Shown here piece by piece: positions 25,368-33,636 of a DNA stretch of 54,105 bases. The stretch is from Gammaproteobacteria bacterium (GTDB lineage Bacteria > Pseudomonadota > Gammaproteobacteria > UBA6429 > Thiohalophilaceae). The notes below the pieces were generated by a model that did not search any database, had not been told where the DNA came from, and was given only the letters and a program-made list of their open reading frames with translations. Location of the stretch: NCBI GenBank assembly GCA_024641475.1, contig JAHECZ010000019.1, forward strand, positions 1 through 54,105, given 5' to 3'. The position numbers and the translations under genes were made by a program. Position 1 is the first letter of the stretch, and each line of letters begins with the position of its first letter.

Positions 25368-25491
25368 GGTGATCGCAGCACTGCAGTTAGGTAATTCCTG
25401 AGGTGACGATCGGCCGCAGGGATGCGGCCGGAGAGCGTACATGGATGTATTTACAGCGATCACCGCAGGAATTAGCTAACTGCAGTGCGAT
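25368..25491. repeat. MITE-like inverted-repeat element between livF and hemN
   Basis: Outer arms 25378-25400 and 25466-25488 are inverted repeats matching at 22 of 23 positions. Allowing a 3-nt insertion in the left arm, the match extends by five more bases (atcgc at 25372-25376, gcgat at 25487-25491). Inside lies a perfect hairpin, cggccgca (25411-25418) and tgcggccg (25423-25430), and the motif GAGCGTACATGGATGTATTT. A second inverted pair, ggtgatcgc (25368-25376) and gcgatcacc (25456-25464), crosses the outer arms. There is no reading frame. From memory, similar 'GGGATG ... GTACATGGATGTA' repeats are scattered in other gammaproteobacteria. No target-site duplication is evident. Confidence 0.65.
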
Positions 25492-25538
25492 ATATTTGAG
25501 AACATGAAGTGATACCACCCTCACGATAGTATAGAATT

Positions 25539-25552
25539 TTGATATACATCAA
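25539..25552. promoter_or_regulatory. FNR/Anr box of hemN
   Basis: TTGATATACATCAA matches the TTGAT-N4-ATCAA consensus perfectly. Its centre (25545.5) is placed as in a class II FNR promoter: a -10-like CATACT at 25576-25581 gives a start near 25587, 41-42 bp downstream. Confidence 0.8.
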
Positions 25553-25608
25553 CCCTGCCCCACCCCAATCCAGCGCATACTAACCGCCCATTACCTGACA
25601 CAGACACT

Positions 25609-26988
25609 ATGGAACAACAGATCACATTCGACGAGGCTCTGATTAAACGCTACGACGTCGCCGGGCCACGTTATACTTCTTACCCGACTGCCGTGCAATT
25701 TCATACTGGCCTTGATGCTGCCGCATACCGACAGGTTCTGGCGACACGTGACAGTAACCGACCGTTATCCCTGTATTTTCATTTACCTTTCTGCGACACC
25801 GTCTGTTTCTACTGTGCCTGCAACAAAGTGGTGACCAAGCGGCGTGAAAAGGCCGCCCCGTATCTACAGCGCGTACACCATGAGATGCAACTTGTCGCGG
25901 CACAGTTAGCCGGATCACGTCGCGTCGAACAATTACATTGGGGCGGGGGCACGCCCACCTTCATCAGCCATGACGAAATGCGCGAACTGATGCGGGTCAC
26001 CCGCAGCCTGTTTGATCTGGCCGATGACACCCAGGGTGAATACGGCATTGAAATTGATCCGCGCGAAATCAAACCCGACACGTTGGCGGTACTGCGCGAG
26101 ATTGGTTTTAACCGGCTGTCGATGGGCGTACAGGATTTTGATCCACGGGTGCAAAAGGCCGTGAATCGGCTTCAGTCCGAGGCGGAAACATTTGGTGCGT
26201 TGAACGAGGCACGCCGCCTGGGCTTTCGTTCCATCAGCATGGATCTGATCTATGGCCTGCCGTTTCAAAGTGTCGCCAGCTTCATGACCACTCTTGATAA
26301 GGTACTGGCTGTGCAACCCGATCGCTTGTCGGTATTCAATTACGCGCACTTACCCGAGCTATTCAAACCGCAGCGCCGCATTAATGCAACCGATCTACCT
26401 GCGCCACAAGTGAAACTGGACATCTTGCAAATGACCATCGCCCGGCTTACCGACGCAGGCTATGTCTATATCGGCATGGATCACTTTGCGCGACCCGATG
26501 ATGAGCTGGCGATCGCGCAGCGCGAAGGCAAACTGTACCGGAATTTCCAGGGTTATTCGACGCACGCAGAATGTGATCTGCTGGGCTTTGGGATTACCTC
26601 GATCAGCAGCGTCAACGACTGTTTTGCACAAAATCTCAAAGAGCTCGATGATTACTACCCACGTATCGATGCCAACGAGTTGCCCATATTCCGCGGTATT
26701 GTACTGGATGCCGACGATCGCTTACGCCGTGACATCATTATCCAGTTGAGCTGTCACTTCGAGTTGGTTTTCACAACCATGGAAACCAGGCACAATATTA
26801 CATTTACCGATTACTTCAGTCGTGAATTACAGGATTTGCAACAAATGCAAATCGATGGGCTATTACAGTTGCAACCTGGTCATTTACAGGTTCTGCCTGC
26901 TGGTCGGCTGCTGATCCGCAATATCTGCATGGTGTTTGACAAATATTTGCGCGACAAGACCCGGCAACGCTTCTCAAAAGTAATCTGA
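25609..26988 (+). CDS. hemN: oxygen-independent coproporphyrinogen III oxidase HemN
   Basis: 459 residues, the E. coli HemN length. The radical-SAM cluster motif CxxxCxxC (C62, C66, C69) with a fourth cysteine at 71 is present, as are HWGGGTPTF and EIDPREI for SAM binding. The C-terminal HemN domain (DYFSRELQDL) follows. The enzyme decarboxylates coproporphyrinogen III without oxygen. The GGGTPT and C-x-C features separate it from HemW-like proteins. The perfect FNR box upstream fits anaerobic induction. Confidence 0.96.
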   Translation: MEQQITFDEALIKRYDVAGPRYTSYPTAVQFHTGLDAAAYRQVLATRDSNRPLSLYFHLPFCDTVCFYCACNKVVTKRREKAAPYLQRVHHEMQLVAAQLAGSRRVEQLHWGGGTPTFISHDEMRELMRVTRSLFDLADDTQGEYGIEIDPREIKPDTLAVLREIGFNRLSMGVQDFDPRVQKAVNRLQSEAETFGALNEARRLGFRSISMDLIYGLPFQSVASFMTTLDKVLAVQPDRLSVFNYAHLPELFKPQRRINATDLPAPQVKLDILQMTIARLTDAGYVYIGMDHFARPDDELAIAQREGKLYRNFQGYSTHAECDLLGFGITSISSVNDCFAQNLKELDDYYPRIDANELPIFRGIVLDADDRLRRDIIIQLSCHFELVFTTMETRHNITFTDYFSRELQDLQQMQIDGLLQLQPGHLQVLPAGRLLIRNICMVFDKYLRDKTRQRFSKVI

Positions 26989-27027
26989 TATTAATAAAGA
27001 ACGTACCTGATTATTTTCTGTACCGAT

Positions 27028-27055
27028 AAAAAAATGGCGCTGATTACAGCGCCAT
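27028..27055 (-). terminator. rho-independent terminator of the NHL lipoprotein gene
   Basis: A perfect 9-bp stem (27034-27042 with 27047-27055), 4-nt loop, and on the minus strand a run of seven T. It sits 20 bp beyond the stop of the minus-strand gene and may also stop hemN transcription from the other side. Confidence 0.9.
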
Positions 27056-27074
27056 CCCCCTCGCACAGCGAGTG

Positions 27075-29159
27075 TCAATCGCCGTTATAGATCAACACCC
27101 GGTTATTTAGCGTATCAGAAATATAAAGATGGCTAGCATCAACAAATACGCCCGTCGGAGTATTGAGCGTTGCGTCTGTTATTCCAGTTGCTGTCGAAGT
27201 GAAGTTCGCTTGCCCCACAACCTGATCAGCTGGCTGACCATTAATAACAGGGAAACTATTCCAAACCAGCACACGATTATTACTGCCGTCCGTCACAAAT
27301 AATTGGTCATTATGTACAAACACTCCTCCCCAGGGATAATTCAGCGTTACTGCCGATGCAGTACCGCCCTGGTTAACTGCTTTGTGAGTAAAATCAGTTT
27401 GTCCCAGCACTACATCCGCCGCCTGGCCGTTTGAATCGGGGAAACTGTTCCAGATCAACATACGGTTATTGTTAGTGTCGATAATCACCAGGCGCGTGCC
27501 ATCGGTCCAGACTGCAGACGGACCATTGAGCGTGTTTGCAGCGACTGAACCTGCCCGATTTGCTGCACAGCTCATCATGTTTGCTTGACCTAAAACCAGA
27601 TCGGCTGGTGTATCGTCATTGGTTGGGACATTATTCCAGATCAATACGCGATTGTTGTCTTCATCCGCCACCACCATTTTATCGGCCGCTGCCCAGACCG
27701 CGGCGGGTTTTGCTAATTTATGCGGGTTACATGCACCGCTCTGTGAAGCCTGTTTGTTTTCCTGGCCGACAACCACATCCATAGCGGCGGCAGAACTGGT
27801 TGGTACCGTGTTGTAAATACCAATGCGGTTATTTACATAATCGGGCAAAAATAATTTGCCACCTGAGATCATCGGACTCAGCGGGCCGTTGAACTTCATT
27901 GCACTGCTACCGGAACTAACGCTCATCATATCGGTTTGGCCCAACGCATAATCTGCACTCGCGCCATTGCTGGCTGGTACGGTGTTAAATACCATTACCC
28001 GATTATTGCCATAATCTGCAATATATAGCTTGCCAGTATTCACGAATATACTACCCCACGGACCATGCAATACTGTGGCCCCATCTCCGCTTGTTCCGGA
28101 ATAGATTGTTTTACTTTTGAAATCAGTTTGTCCGACAACAATATTGGCAGCCTTGCCATTGACCAGGTTTAATGGTGGCGTATCTACGGCAAAAATGACT
28201 TTGCTGGTTGTGCTCGCGACGACACCCGTGGAATCCATGACTGAAAAAATCACATTTGCTGCTGCATAAGTAACGGTTGGAGTACCGCTGACTACACCGG
28301 TATTGGAATCAAAATTTAAACCCCCTGGCAGCGTACCTGAATAACTATAGGTATAGCCTGGCATACCACCAGCCGGTGTAATCGGTTTAAAATTTGTCAT
28401 TAACGTATTGACTGTCAGATGCTGTGCGGTCATATCTGCCGTTGCACTGATCGCTGGTGTGCCATCAGCCGCATTAACCGTAAAACTAACGGTACTGGTT
28501 GTCGTTGCCTTGACACCATTTTTGTCAGTTACTGAAAATATCAAATTTGCTGTTGAGTACGTGATGACAGGTGTACCACTTACCAACCCGCTGGCGTGAT
28601 CAAACGTTAATCCTGCCGGTAATGAGCCAGTGAGGCTGTATGTATAGGGTTCGGAACCACCACCAACTGTTAGCGGTAAAAAATCAGTCATGGTCGTGCC
28701 CGCCATTAAAATCTGCGCTGTCGTATCTGCGATAGCACTGATTGCAGGTGTACCGTCAACGTCATTGACAGTCACATGTACTCTACTGGTGGTGCTTGCT
28801 CCGATTTTGTCTGCATCGGTTACATAAAAAACCAGGTCGGCTGTTGAATAGGTAAGAAGTGGCGTACCGCTGAGCACACCGGTGCCTGGGTTAAAGCTAA
28901 GCCCATTGGGTAACTTCCCAGTGTAGCTATAGGTGTACGGTGTTTTACCGCCACTGGCCATTAAGGGGGAAAAATCGGGCATTGCAGTGCCCACGACCAG
29001 AATCTGTGTACTGCTATTGGCCTTGGCACTGAGTGCCGTCGGGCCGTTATTGGTGACATTGGCAGTATCTGCAACATTACCGCTACCACCGCCACCACCA
29101 CAGGCAGACTGAGCAATAACAATGACTAATAATAATATGCGAACAAAATAAGACTTCAT
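27075..29159 (-). CDS. lipoprotein with three Ig-like domains and a six-blade NHL-type propeller
   Basis: 694 residues from the ATG at 29157-29159, preceded by GAGGTG; an in-frame Met four codons earlier is less likely. A lipoprotein signal (lipobox SA-C20) leads into a glycine run typical of gammaproteobacterial surface lipoproteins. Three ~95-residue putative Ig (He_PIG-like) repeats follow, each with a YTYS..G.LP.GL.F...TG..SGTP pattern. The C-terminal ~360 residues contain six NNR-x-x-(I/V)-(Y/W/F)N units (NNRVMVFN, NNRIGIYN, NNRVLIWN, NNRMLIWN, NNRVLVWN, NNRVLIYN), spaced ~55-65 residues, i.e. a six-blade NHL propeller. Its role is unknown; extracellular binding is a guess. Confidence 0.85.
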   Translation of the reverse strand: MKSYFVRILLLVIVIAQSACGGGGGSGNVADTANVTNNGPTALSAKANSSTQILVVGTAMPDFSPLMASGGKTPYTYSYTGKLPNGLSFNPGTGVLSGTPLLTYSTADLVFYVTDADKIGASTTSRVHVTVNDVDGTPAISAIADTTAQILMAGTTMTDFLPLTVGGGSEPYTYSLTGSLPAGLTFDHASGLVSGTPVITYSTANLIFSVTDKNGVKATTTSTVSFTVNAADGTPAISATADMTAQHLTVNTLMTNFKPITPAGGMPGYTYSYSGTLPGGLNFDSNTGVVSGTPTVTYAAANVIFSVMDSTGVVASTTSKVIFAVDTPPLNLVNGKAANIVVGQTDFKSKTIYSGTSGDGATVLHGPWGSIFVNTGKLYIADYGNNRVMVFNTVPASNGASADYALGQTDMMSVSSGSSAMKFNGPLSPMISGGKLFLPDYVNNRIGIYNTVPTSSAAAMDVVVGQENKQASQSGACNPHKLAKPAAVWAAADKMVVADEDNNRVLIWNNVPTNDDTPADLVLGQANMMSCAANRAGSVAANTLNGPSAVWTDGTRLVIIDTNNNRMLIWNSFPDSNGQAADVVLGQTDFTHKAVNQGGTASAVTLNYPWGGVFVHNDQLFVTDGSNNRVLVWNSFPVINGQPADQVVGQANFTSTATGITDATLNTPTGVFVDASHLYISDTLNNRVLIYNGD

Positions 29160-29398
29160 CGTGCACCTCATAAAATAAATATGCTGAGATAACGCGATGC
29201 TGTCATGCTGCTATGCGGGTTTTCCTGTAGTCCAGTTTAGGGGTACTACACATCGCGCTTACTTCCATGTACGTAGTGTCCCCTTTACCCGTACTCCTGG
29301 GCAATAAACGATTACCCTACTTTTTATCGTGAACAGGTAGACTGACTACAGTATCGAACTGACAGTTATTTCCTTGCATGCGACCACTGTGCGAAGCG
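29160..29398. other. 239-bp gap between the NHL lipoprotein gene and the truncated pyrophosphatase gene
   Basis: No reading frame is supported. Four copies of TGTAGT or a one-base variant occur: 29226-29231 (+), 29245-29250 (-), 29272-29277 (CGTAGT, +) and 29345-29350 (-). The first two form an inverted pair 13 bp apart, and ggggtactac (29240-29249) is an imperfect inverted match to gtagtgtcccc (29273-29283). This may be the operator region of the lipoprotein gene. Confidence 0.4.
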
Positions 29399-29785
29399 CT
29401 ATAAGTTGAGGAAAGATAGTGGCGTATACACATCTAGTTCAAGCGAACGACAACGTTCACGAACCCAGTTGGGTTTGCCATCAACGGCATCAATATCACC
29501 GGTCACGACGCTATCAATACCTGTTTTTTCTTTCAGCCATTGCAAACTATACTCATAACCTTCATCAAAAGGTTCGCTCACGGGTAAAACATAATGTGGT
29601 AGCGCCAATGCTGCGGCTTGCATAGCGATAAAATCCAACGGGTGTGCCAGAAACGTGGCATGCAATGGTGCAAAAGTAGCGAGACAACGAATGTTATATC
29701 CTGCTTGCTGCGCATGATACATAGCCAAGGCCGAGTCCTTACCACCGGTCCAGAGCATCGCCGCATTGCGATGTGGCTGCATCAT
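29399..29785 (-). pseudogene. Dph6-like (DUF71) ATP-pyrophosphatase, truncated at the C-terminus
   Basis: 128 residues. The N-type PP-loop (WTGGKDSALAMYHA, 13-26) and the DUF71 pattern (VVTGDIDAVDGKPNWVRERC) are clear. Related proteins are about 215-230 residues, so roughly the last 90 are missing. The frame stops at a place where the family continues with a PLWG-like segment (here PLSFLNL then stop). Other frames over the next 230 bp do not restore it. It follows the YdjM-like gene by 9 bp. Whether the shortened protein has any function is unknown; a decayed gene is more likely. Confidence 0.6.
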
Positions 29786-29794
29786 GCCAGTGAT

Positions 29795-30352
29795 TTAATC
29801 ATTCTGATTATTTTGTGCCGTGGTATTCCTGCGCAAGGTTCGCCATCCCAATACACATAGCGCCATACTTATACTTGGCAGCCACACCCAGAATAACTCG
29901 GATTGCAGCACGGCCAGTCCATGCATAGAGAATAGGCGCGACACGCCAATTGGCGAGACATCAATAACTTGTACGGGGGCGAAATAACGCTGCGTCGAGA
30001 ATGGCCAGAAAAATGCGATGCCCAGCCCGCCGTTGGTAAGCGCATCCAGCACACCATGTGATGCCATAGCAAAAAATATAAATCCATAAGCACGCGCGAA
30101 TGTGGTTTGTAACCATCGGTACATGAAAGCAGCTACTAACGCTGCCATTGCAGCAAACAACAGCGAATGTGAAAAACCGCGATGACCAAAGGCGGCGGCA
30201 TAAGGAATGCCATAATGAAAAGCCAGCACATCCAGATCCGGCAGCATCGCAGCAAGAACACCGCATGTCACTAATCGCGCCGATAGTGCCGCAGGCCCCA
30301 GGCCAAGTCGGATTGCCAGGGGTACCGCTGCATGAGTCAGAATAGTTGGCAT
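29795..30352 (-). CDS. YdjM-like inner-membrane metal-dependent hydrolase family protein (DUF457)
   Basis: 185 residues with about four to five hydrophobic helices. The family motifs are visible: MPTILTHAAVPLA at the N-terminus, LPDLD near 38-42, HRGFSHSL near 57-64 and SHGVLDALTNGG near 98-109, supplying conserved His and Asp residues for metal. E. coli YdjM is LexA-controlled; no convincing LexA box was seen here. The substrate is unknown. Confidence 0.85.
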   Translation of the reverse strand: MPTILTHAAVPLAIRLGLGPAALSARLVTCGVLAAMLPDLDVLAFHYGIPYAAAFGHRGFSHSLLFAAMAALVAAFMYRWLQTTFARAYGFIFFAMASHGVLDALTNGGLGIAFFWPFSTQRYFAPVQVIDVSPIGVSRLFSMHGLAVLQSELFWVWLPSISMALCVLGWRTLRRNTTAQNNQND

Positions 30353-30489
30353 GTATCAAATTACTCCTGCAATGCAGCTTTACCAGGATGGGTTAATTTC
30401 CGCTACTGCTCAATGGTAACATTACCTGTTGGTACCGCCGTATTTTTCGATTACCGTATACGAGCGTTCCTTTCGACTAAATAATTGGC

Positions 30490-30495
30490 TATAGT
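30490..30495 (+). promoter_or_regulatory. candidate -10 element of the 122-residue unknown
   Basis: TATAGT lies 30 bp before the start codon; no convincing -35 is at the right distance (TCCTTT region near 30468). Confidence 0.25.
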
Positions 30496-30525
30496 AGTAA
30501 ATCAGCAGATTACGGATGCAGCCCC

Positions 30526-30894
30526 ATGAAGCAACAATTCGAATTCCAAGGCAAGTCTTTCACCCTCACCCTTACCGATGCAGCCCAACGGGTTGTGACA
30601 GAGCGCGCCACTCCATTGGTTGCGGAGATGGAATTATATTTCAGCTGCCTGATCCGCCTGAAGGTACGGTTTCGTGAACAAACGGATTTATCAAATAGCA
30701 TGAAAGTGATGGATAATCTGCACCTGCGCTTTCGCCCCGTCATGACTGCGCAATGCGATTTAAATTACGAAGGGGATGAACCGCCGCTCACCGACTTTCC
30801 CATTGCCAAACCCGAAGCATTCGTACCGCATTGGCTGAAGATCGATTTCCGGCACGGTAAACTGGAAGGTGAGTTCGGTTATACCGAAAGTTAA
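30526..30894 (+). CDS. small unknown protein
   Basis: 122 residues, no signal peptide or membrane helix, so probably cytoplasmic. It is compact and mixed alpha/beta in appearance, with a proline-rich middle (GDEPPLTDFPIAKPEAFVP) and a conserved-looking tail (WLKIDFRHGKLEGEFGYTES). No catalytic motif is recognised. Codon use looks like its neighbours. It is transcribed alone, between the YdjM-like gene (divergent) and alr (convergent). I recall similar short hypothetical proteins in gammaproteobacteria but cannot name the family. Confidence 0.65.
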   Translation: MKQQFEFQGKSFTLTLTDAAQRVVTERATPLVAEMELYFSCLIRLKVRFREQTDLSNSMKVMDNLHLRFRPVMTAQCDLNYEGDEPPLTDFPIAKPEAFVPHWLKIDFRHGKLEGEFGYTES

Positions 30895-30923
30895 ATTAAA
30901 AATAGGCGCACGCAGGCGTGCCT
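30895..30923 (-). terminator. terminator of alr
   Basis: Stem 30904-30923 (seven pairs, a two-base bulge, 4-nt loop cctg) followed on the minus strand by TATTTTTAATTT. It lies between the convergent stops of the small unknown gene and alr. Confidence 0.65.
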
Positions 30924-30941
30924 TGCGGAAGGTACTGTTGC

Positions 30942-32033
30942 TTAATGATGGCGATATTCGTAGGGAACTCGCACAGTGACACCACATAGTAACTCATAAC
31001 CGATCGTGTCGGCATGCCGGGCAATTTCTTCAACCGGTAATCCTTCTCCCCATAACACAACCGGATCACCAATGCGCGCCGTCGCCTGATTGCGCAAGTC
31101 CACCATGATCATATCCATCGAGACACGACCAATTAACGGCACACGTTGACCATTGACCAGCACCGGCGTGCCGTTTTTGGCATGTCGTGGATAACCATCG
31201 CCATAACCGATCGCTACCACGCCTACCGGCATATCGGTCGGACATTCATAGGTCCCGCTATAACCGATGCGATCACCCTTATGATGCTGATTGACGGCAA
31301 TCAACTCTGAATGCAAGGTCATGACCGGTTGTAAATCATGATCGGCCGCTGTGCTATCCGTAAACGGTGACACACCGTAGAGCATAATTCCCGGACGCAC
31401 CCAGGCACTGTGCGCATCTGGCCATGCCAGCACGGCCGCGGAATTCGCCATACTGGTCAGTGGCGCTGGCGAGATCGCCATGGCATCGATGCTAGTAAGA
31501 AAGGTGTTGATCTGGGTTTTGGTATAACTGTCGTGACGGTCATCAGCATTGGCAAAGTGTGTGAACAACGCGACGGGCTTTTTTACCGCATTGCAGGTCA
31601 GTAACCGTTGGTAAACAGATTTGGCTTGTTGCGGATTGAATCCCAACCGGTGCATACCGCTATCGATCTTGAACCAGACATGCACCGGCACGCCCGGCGA
31701 TTGTTCCAATAAGGTAACTTGTGCTTCGTTATGTAAGACGATATCAAAACGGTGTAACCGTAATTTTACCAATTGATCGCTGTGACTAAACCCTTCTAAC
31801 AAGGTAATGGGTTTTTGAATTCCCGCTTCGCGCAATTGCAACGCTTCATCCAGCGTCGCAACACCGAAACCGTCGGCATCATGCAGGGCACGTGCAATCT
31901 GCACCATACCATGACCGTAGGCATTGGCTTTGATGATCGCCATAACCAGGGAATACGGCGCAGCACGCCGTGCAATGTCCAGATTATGTTGCAACGCGGC
32001 CAGATCGATGACGGCACGCGTGGCACGCGTCAT
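30942..32033 (-). CDS. alr: alanine racemase
   Basis: 363 residues, the usual length. The pyridoxal-phosphate lysine is K35 in IIKANAYGHG, and the catalytic tyrosine lies in RIGYSGTY. The C-terminal beta domain (GRVSMDMIMVDL, then GYELLCGV) is complete. It supplies D-alanine for peptidoglycan. It overlaps dnaB by 4 nt (ATGA), the same pairing as in E. coli. Confidence 0.96.
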   Translation of the reverse strand: MTRATRAVIDLAALQHNLDIARRAAPYSLVMAIIKANAYGHGMVQIARALHDADGFGVATLDEALQLREAGIQKPITLLEGFSHSDQLVKLRLHRFDIVLHNEAQVTLLEQSPGVPVHVWFKIDSGMHRLGFNPQQAKSVYQRLLTCNAVKKPVALFTHFANADDRHDSYTKTQINTFLTSIDAMAISPAPLTSMANSAAVLAWPDAHSAWVRPGIMLYGVSPFTDSTAADHDLQPVMTLHSELIAVNQHHKGDRIGYSGTYECPTDMPVGVVAIGYGDGYPRHAKNGTPVLVNGQRVPLIGRVSMDMIMVDLRNQATARIGDPVVLWGEGLPVEEIARHADTIGYELLCGVTVRVPYEYRHH

Positions 32034-33433
32034 GGATAACCCTCGCCGTATTTGCCTGCTGCCGTGTAATTTTCGAAGCGTGTGTATTGACCCAGGAAGG
32101 TCAGACGGGTGGTACCAATAGGACCATTACGTTGTTTGCCGATAATAATTTCGGCTATACCTTTATCTGGCGAATCTTCGTTGTACACCTCATCGCGATA
32201 GATAAAGGTAATCAAATCCGCGTCCTGTTCGATAGCACCCGATTCACGCAGATCCGACATCACCGGGCGCTTATTGGGCCGCTGTTCCAGTGAGCGATTC
32301 AACTGTGACAATGCGATCACTGGTACGCTCAATTCTTTCGCCAATGCCTTGAGACTTCGCGAGATATCCGAAATTTCCGTCGCACGATTTTCCTTGGCAC
32401 CGACCGGGGAACGCATCAACTGTAAATAGTCGATAACGATCAAACCCAAACCATGTTCACGTTTGATACGTCGGGCACGGGCACGAATGTCGCTCGGCGA
32501 CAAAGCCGCGGAGTCGTCGATAAAAATCGGTGCTTCGGAAAGAATCCCCACCGCCGAAGTCAGACGCGGCCAGTCATCATCACTGAGTTTGCCGGTACGA
32601 ATTTTGTGTTGATCGATATGCCCCAGCGATGACAGCATACGCATCACCAGCGACTCGCCCGGCATTTCCATACTGAATACCGCTACCGGAATCTTATGCT
32701 TGATGGCGGCGTTTTCGACGATATTCATCGCATAGGTGGTTTTACCCATCGAAGGACGACCGGCAACGATCACCAGGTCGCCTTTTTGCAACCCGGCGGT
32801 TTGTTCATCAAAATCGGCGAAACCAGTCGGTACGCCGGTAATCGGATTTTCCAGTTGAAACAATTTTTCAATGGTATCAATGGCACGCGTCACCAGTTGA
32901 TTAACGCCCTGATATTCCAGTCGGCCACGTGCGCCGCGTTCGGCGATGTCGAATACCAGTTTCTCGGCATGTTCGAGGATATCCGCACTGGTGCGGCCTT
33001 CACCCTGATAGGCATCGGTGCTGATCTCATTGGCGGCACGGATCAATTGCCGCAGAATGGAACGTTCTCGCACGATATCCGCGTAGGCCTTGATGTTGGC
33101 CGCCGTCGGGGTATTTTTGGCCAGTGTACCGAGATAACTCAGGCCACCGACATTTTCCAGCTCCTTACGCTGTTCAAGCCATTCCGACAGCGTGACCGCA
33201 TCAAAAGGCTGACTGGTATTGGCCAGATGCGCGATGGCCCGAAAAATCAGCCGATGATCACGTCGGTAAAAGTCTTCTTCCACCAGAATATCCGCGACAT
33301 TGTCCCAGGCATTGTTGTCGAGCATCAGCCCGCCCAGCACGGCCTGCTCAGCATCAATGGAAAACGGTGGTAATTTAATCGATTCAGTCAGTGTATCGTC
33401 ACTGGGTAACTTCGGATAGGCGCGATCAGCCAT
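32030..33433 (-). CDS. dnaB: replicative DNA helicase DnaB
   Basis: 467 residues from the ATG at 33431-33433, chosen by GGAGG just upstream; an in-frame Met six codons earlier lacks one. The N-terminal DnaB domain (PPFSIDAEQAVLGGLMLDN) and the RecA-like domain with Walker A GRPSMGKTT, IVIDYLQLM and SQLNRSLEQRPNKRPVMSDLRESGAIEQDAD are complete. There is no intein. The ring helicase drives replication forks. Confidence 0.97.
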   Translation of the reverse strand: MADRAYPKLPSDDTLTESIKLPPFSIDAEQAVLGGLMLDNNAWDNVADILVEEDFYRRDHRLIFRAIAHLANTSQPFDAVTLSEWLEQRKELENVGGLSYLGTLAKNTPTAANIKAYADIVRERSILRQLIRAANEISTDAYQGEGRTSADILEHAEKLVFDIAERGARGRLEYQGVNQLVTRAIDTIEKLFQLENPITGVPTGFADFDEQTAGLQKGDLVIVAGRPSMGKTTYAMNIVENAAIKHKIPVAVFSMEMPGESLVMRMLSSLGHIDQHKIRTGKLSDDDWPRLTSAVGILSEAPIFIDDSAALSPSDIRARARRIKREHGLGLIVIDYLQLMRSPVGAKENRATEISDISRSLKALAKELSVPVIALSQLNRSLEQRPNKRPVMSDLRESGAIEQDADLITFIYRDEVYNEDSPDKGIAEIIIGKQRNGPIGTTRLTFLGQYTRFENYTAAGKYGEGYP

Positions 33434-33459
33434 GCATCCTCCACTCAACATTCCGGATC

Positions 33460-33465
33460 ATTATA
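33460..33465 (-). promoter_or_regulatory. candidate -10 element of dnaB
   Basis: A perfect TATAAT on the minus strand lies 27 bp upstream of the dnaB start codon. The nearest TTGCGT (-35-like) would give a 19-bp spacer. Confidence 0.45.
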
Positions 33466-33484
33466 AGAATAGCGTTTTTTTGCG

Positions 33485-33501
33485 ACGCAAGTTGCTTGCG
33501 T
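33485..33501. repeat. perfect 7-bp inverted repeat upstream of the dnaB promoter
   Basis: acgcaag (33485-33491) and cttgcgt (33495-33501) flank a 3-nt spacer, over the -35 area of the putative dnaB promoter. There is no adjacent T tract in either direction for a terminator. It may be an operator. Confidence 0.4.
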
Positions 33502-33583
33502 TCGTTATAGCGAAGCAGCATAGCAAGCTCAGACGTGCCAGAACAGGTACAACCCTGTTGATAACTTGTAGACAATCACTGCA

Positions 33584-33624
33584 TAAAAAAACCCCGCCAA
33601 CCGCAACGCGGACTGGCAGGGTTT
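33584..33624 (-). terminator. rho-independent terminator of the rpsF-rpsR-rplI operon
   Basis: aaccccgcca (33590-33599) pairs with tggcagggtt (33614-33623) with one mismatch, and an inner ccgc/gcgg stem closes a 3-nt loop. On the minus strand a run of seven T follows. It lies 13 bp past the rplI stop. Confidence 0.85.
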
Positions 33625-33636
33625 GAGGATCACCAA

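Noticed and set aside
29240-29290. NarL-type heptamers (TACCCCT, TACTCCT)
   Set aside because: Heptamer consensus is highly degenerate and the copies are not arranged as the 7-2-7 inverted pair.
32696-33373. 225-codon plus-strand frame inside dnaB
   Set aside because: Antisense shadow of the conserved DnaB coding sequence, no family resemblance.
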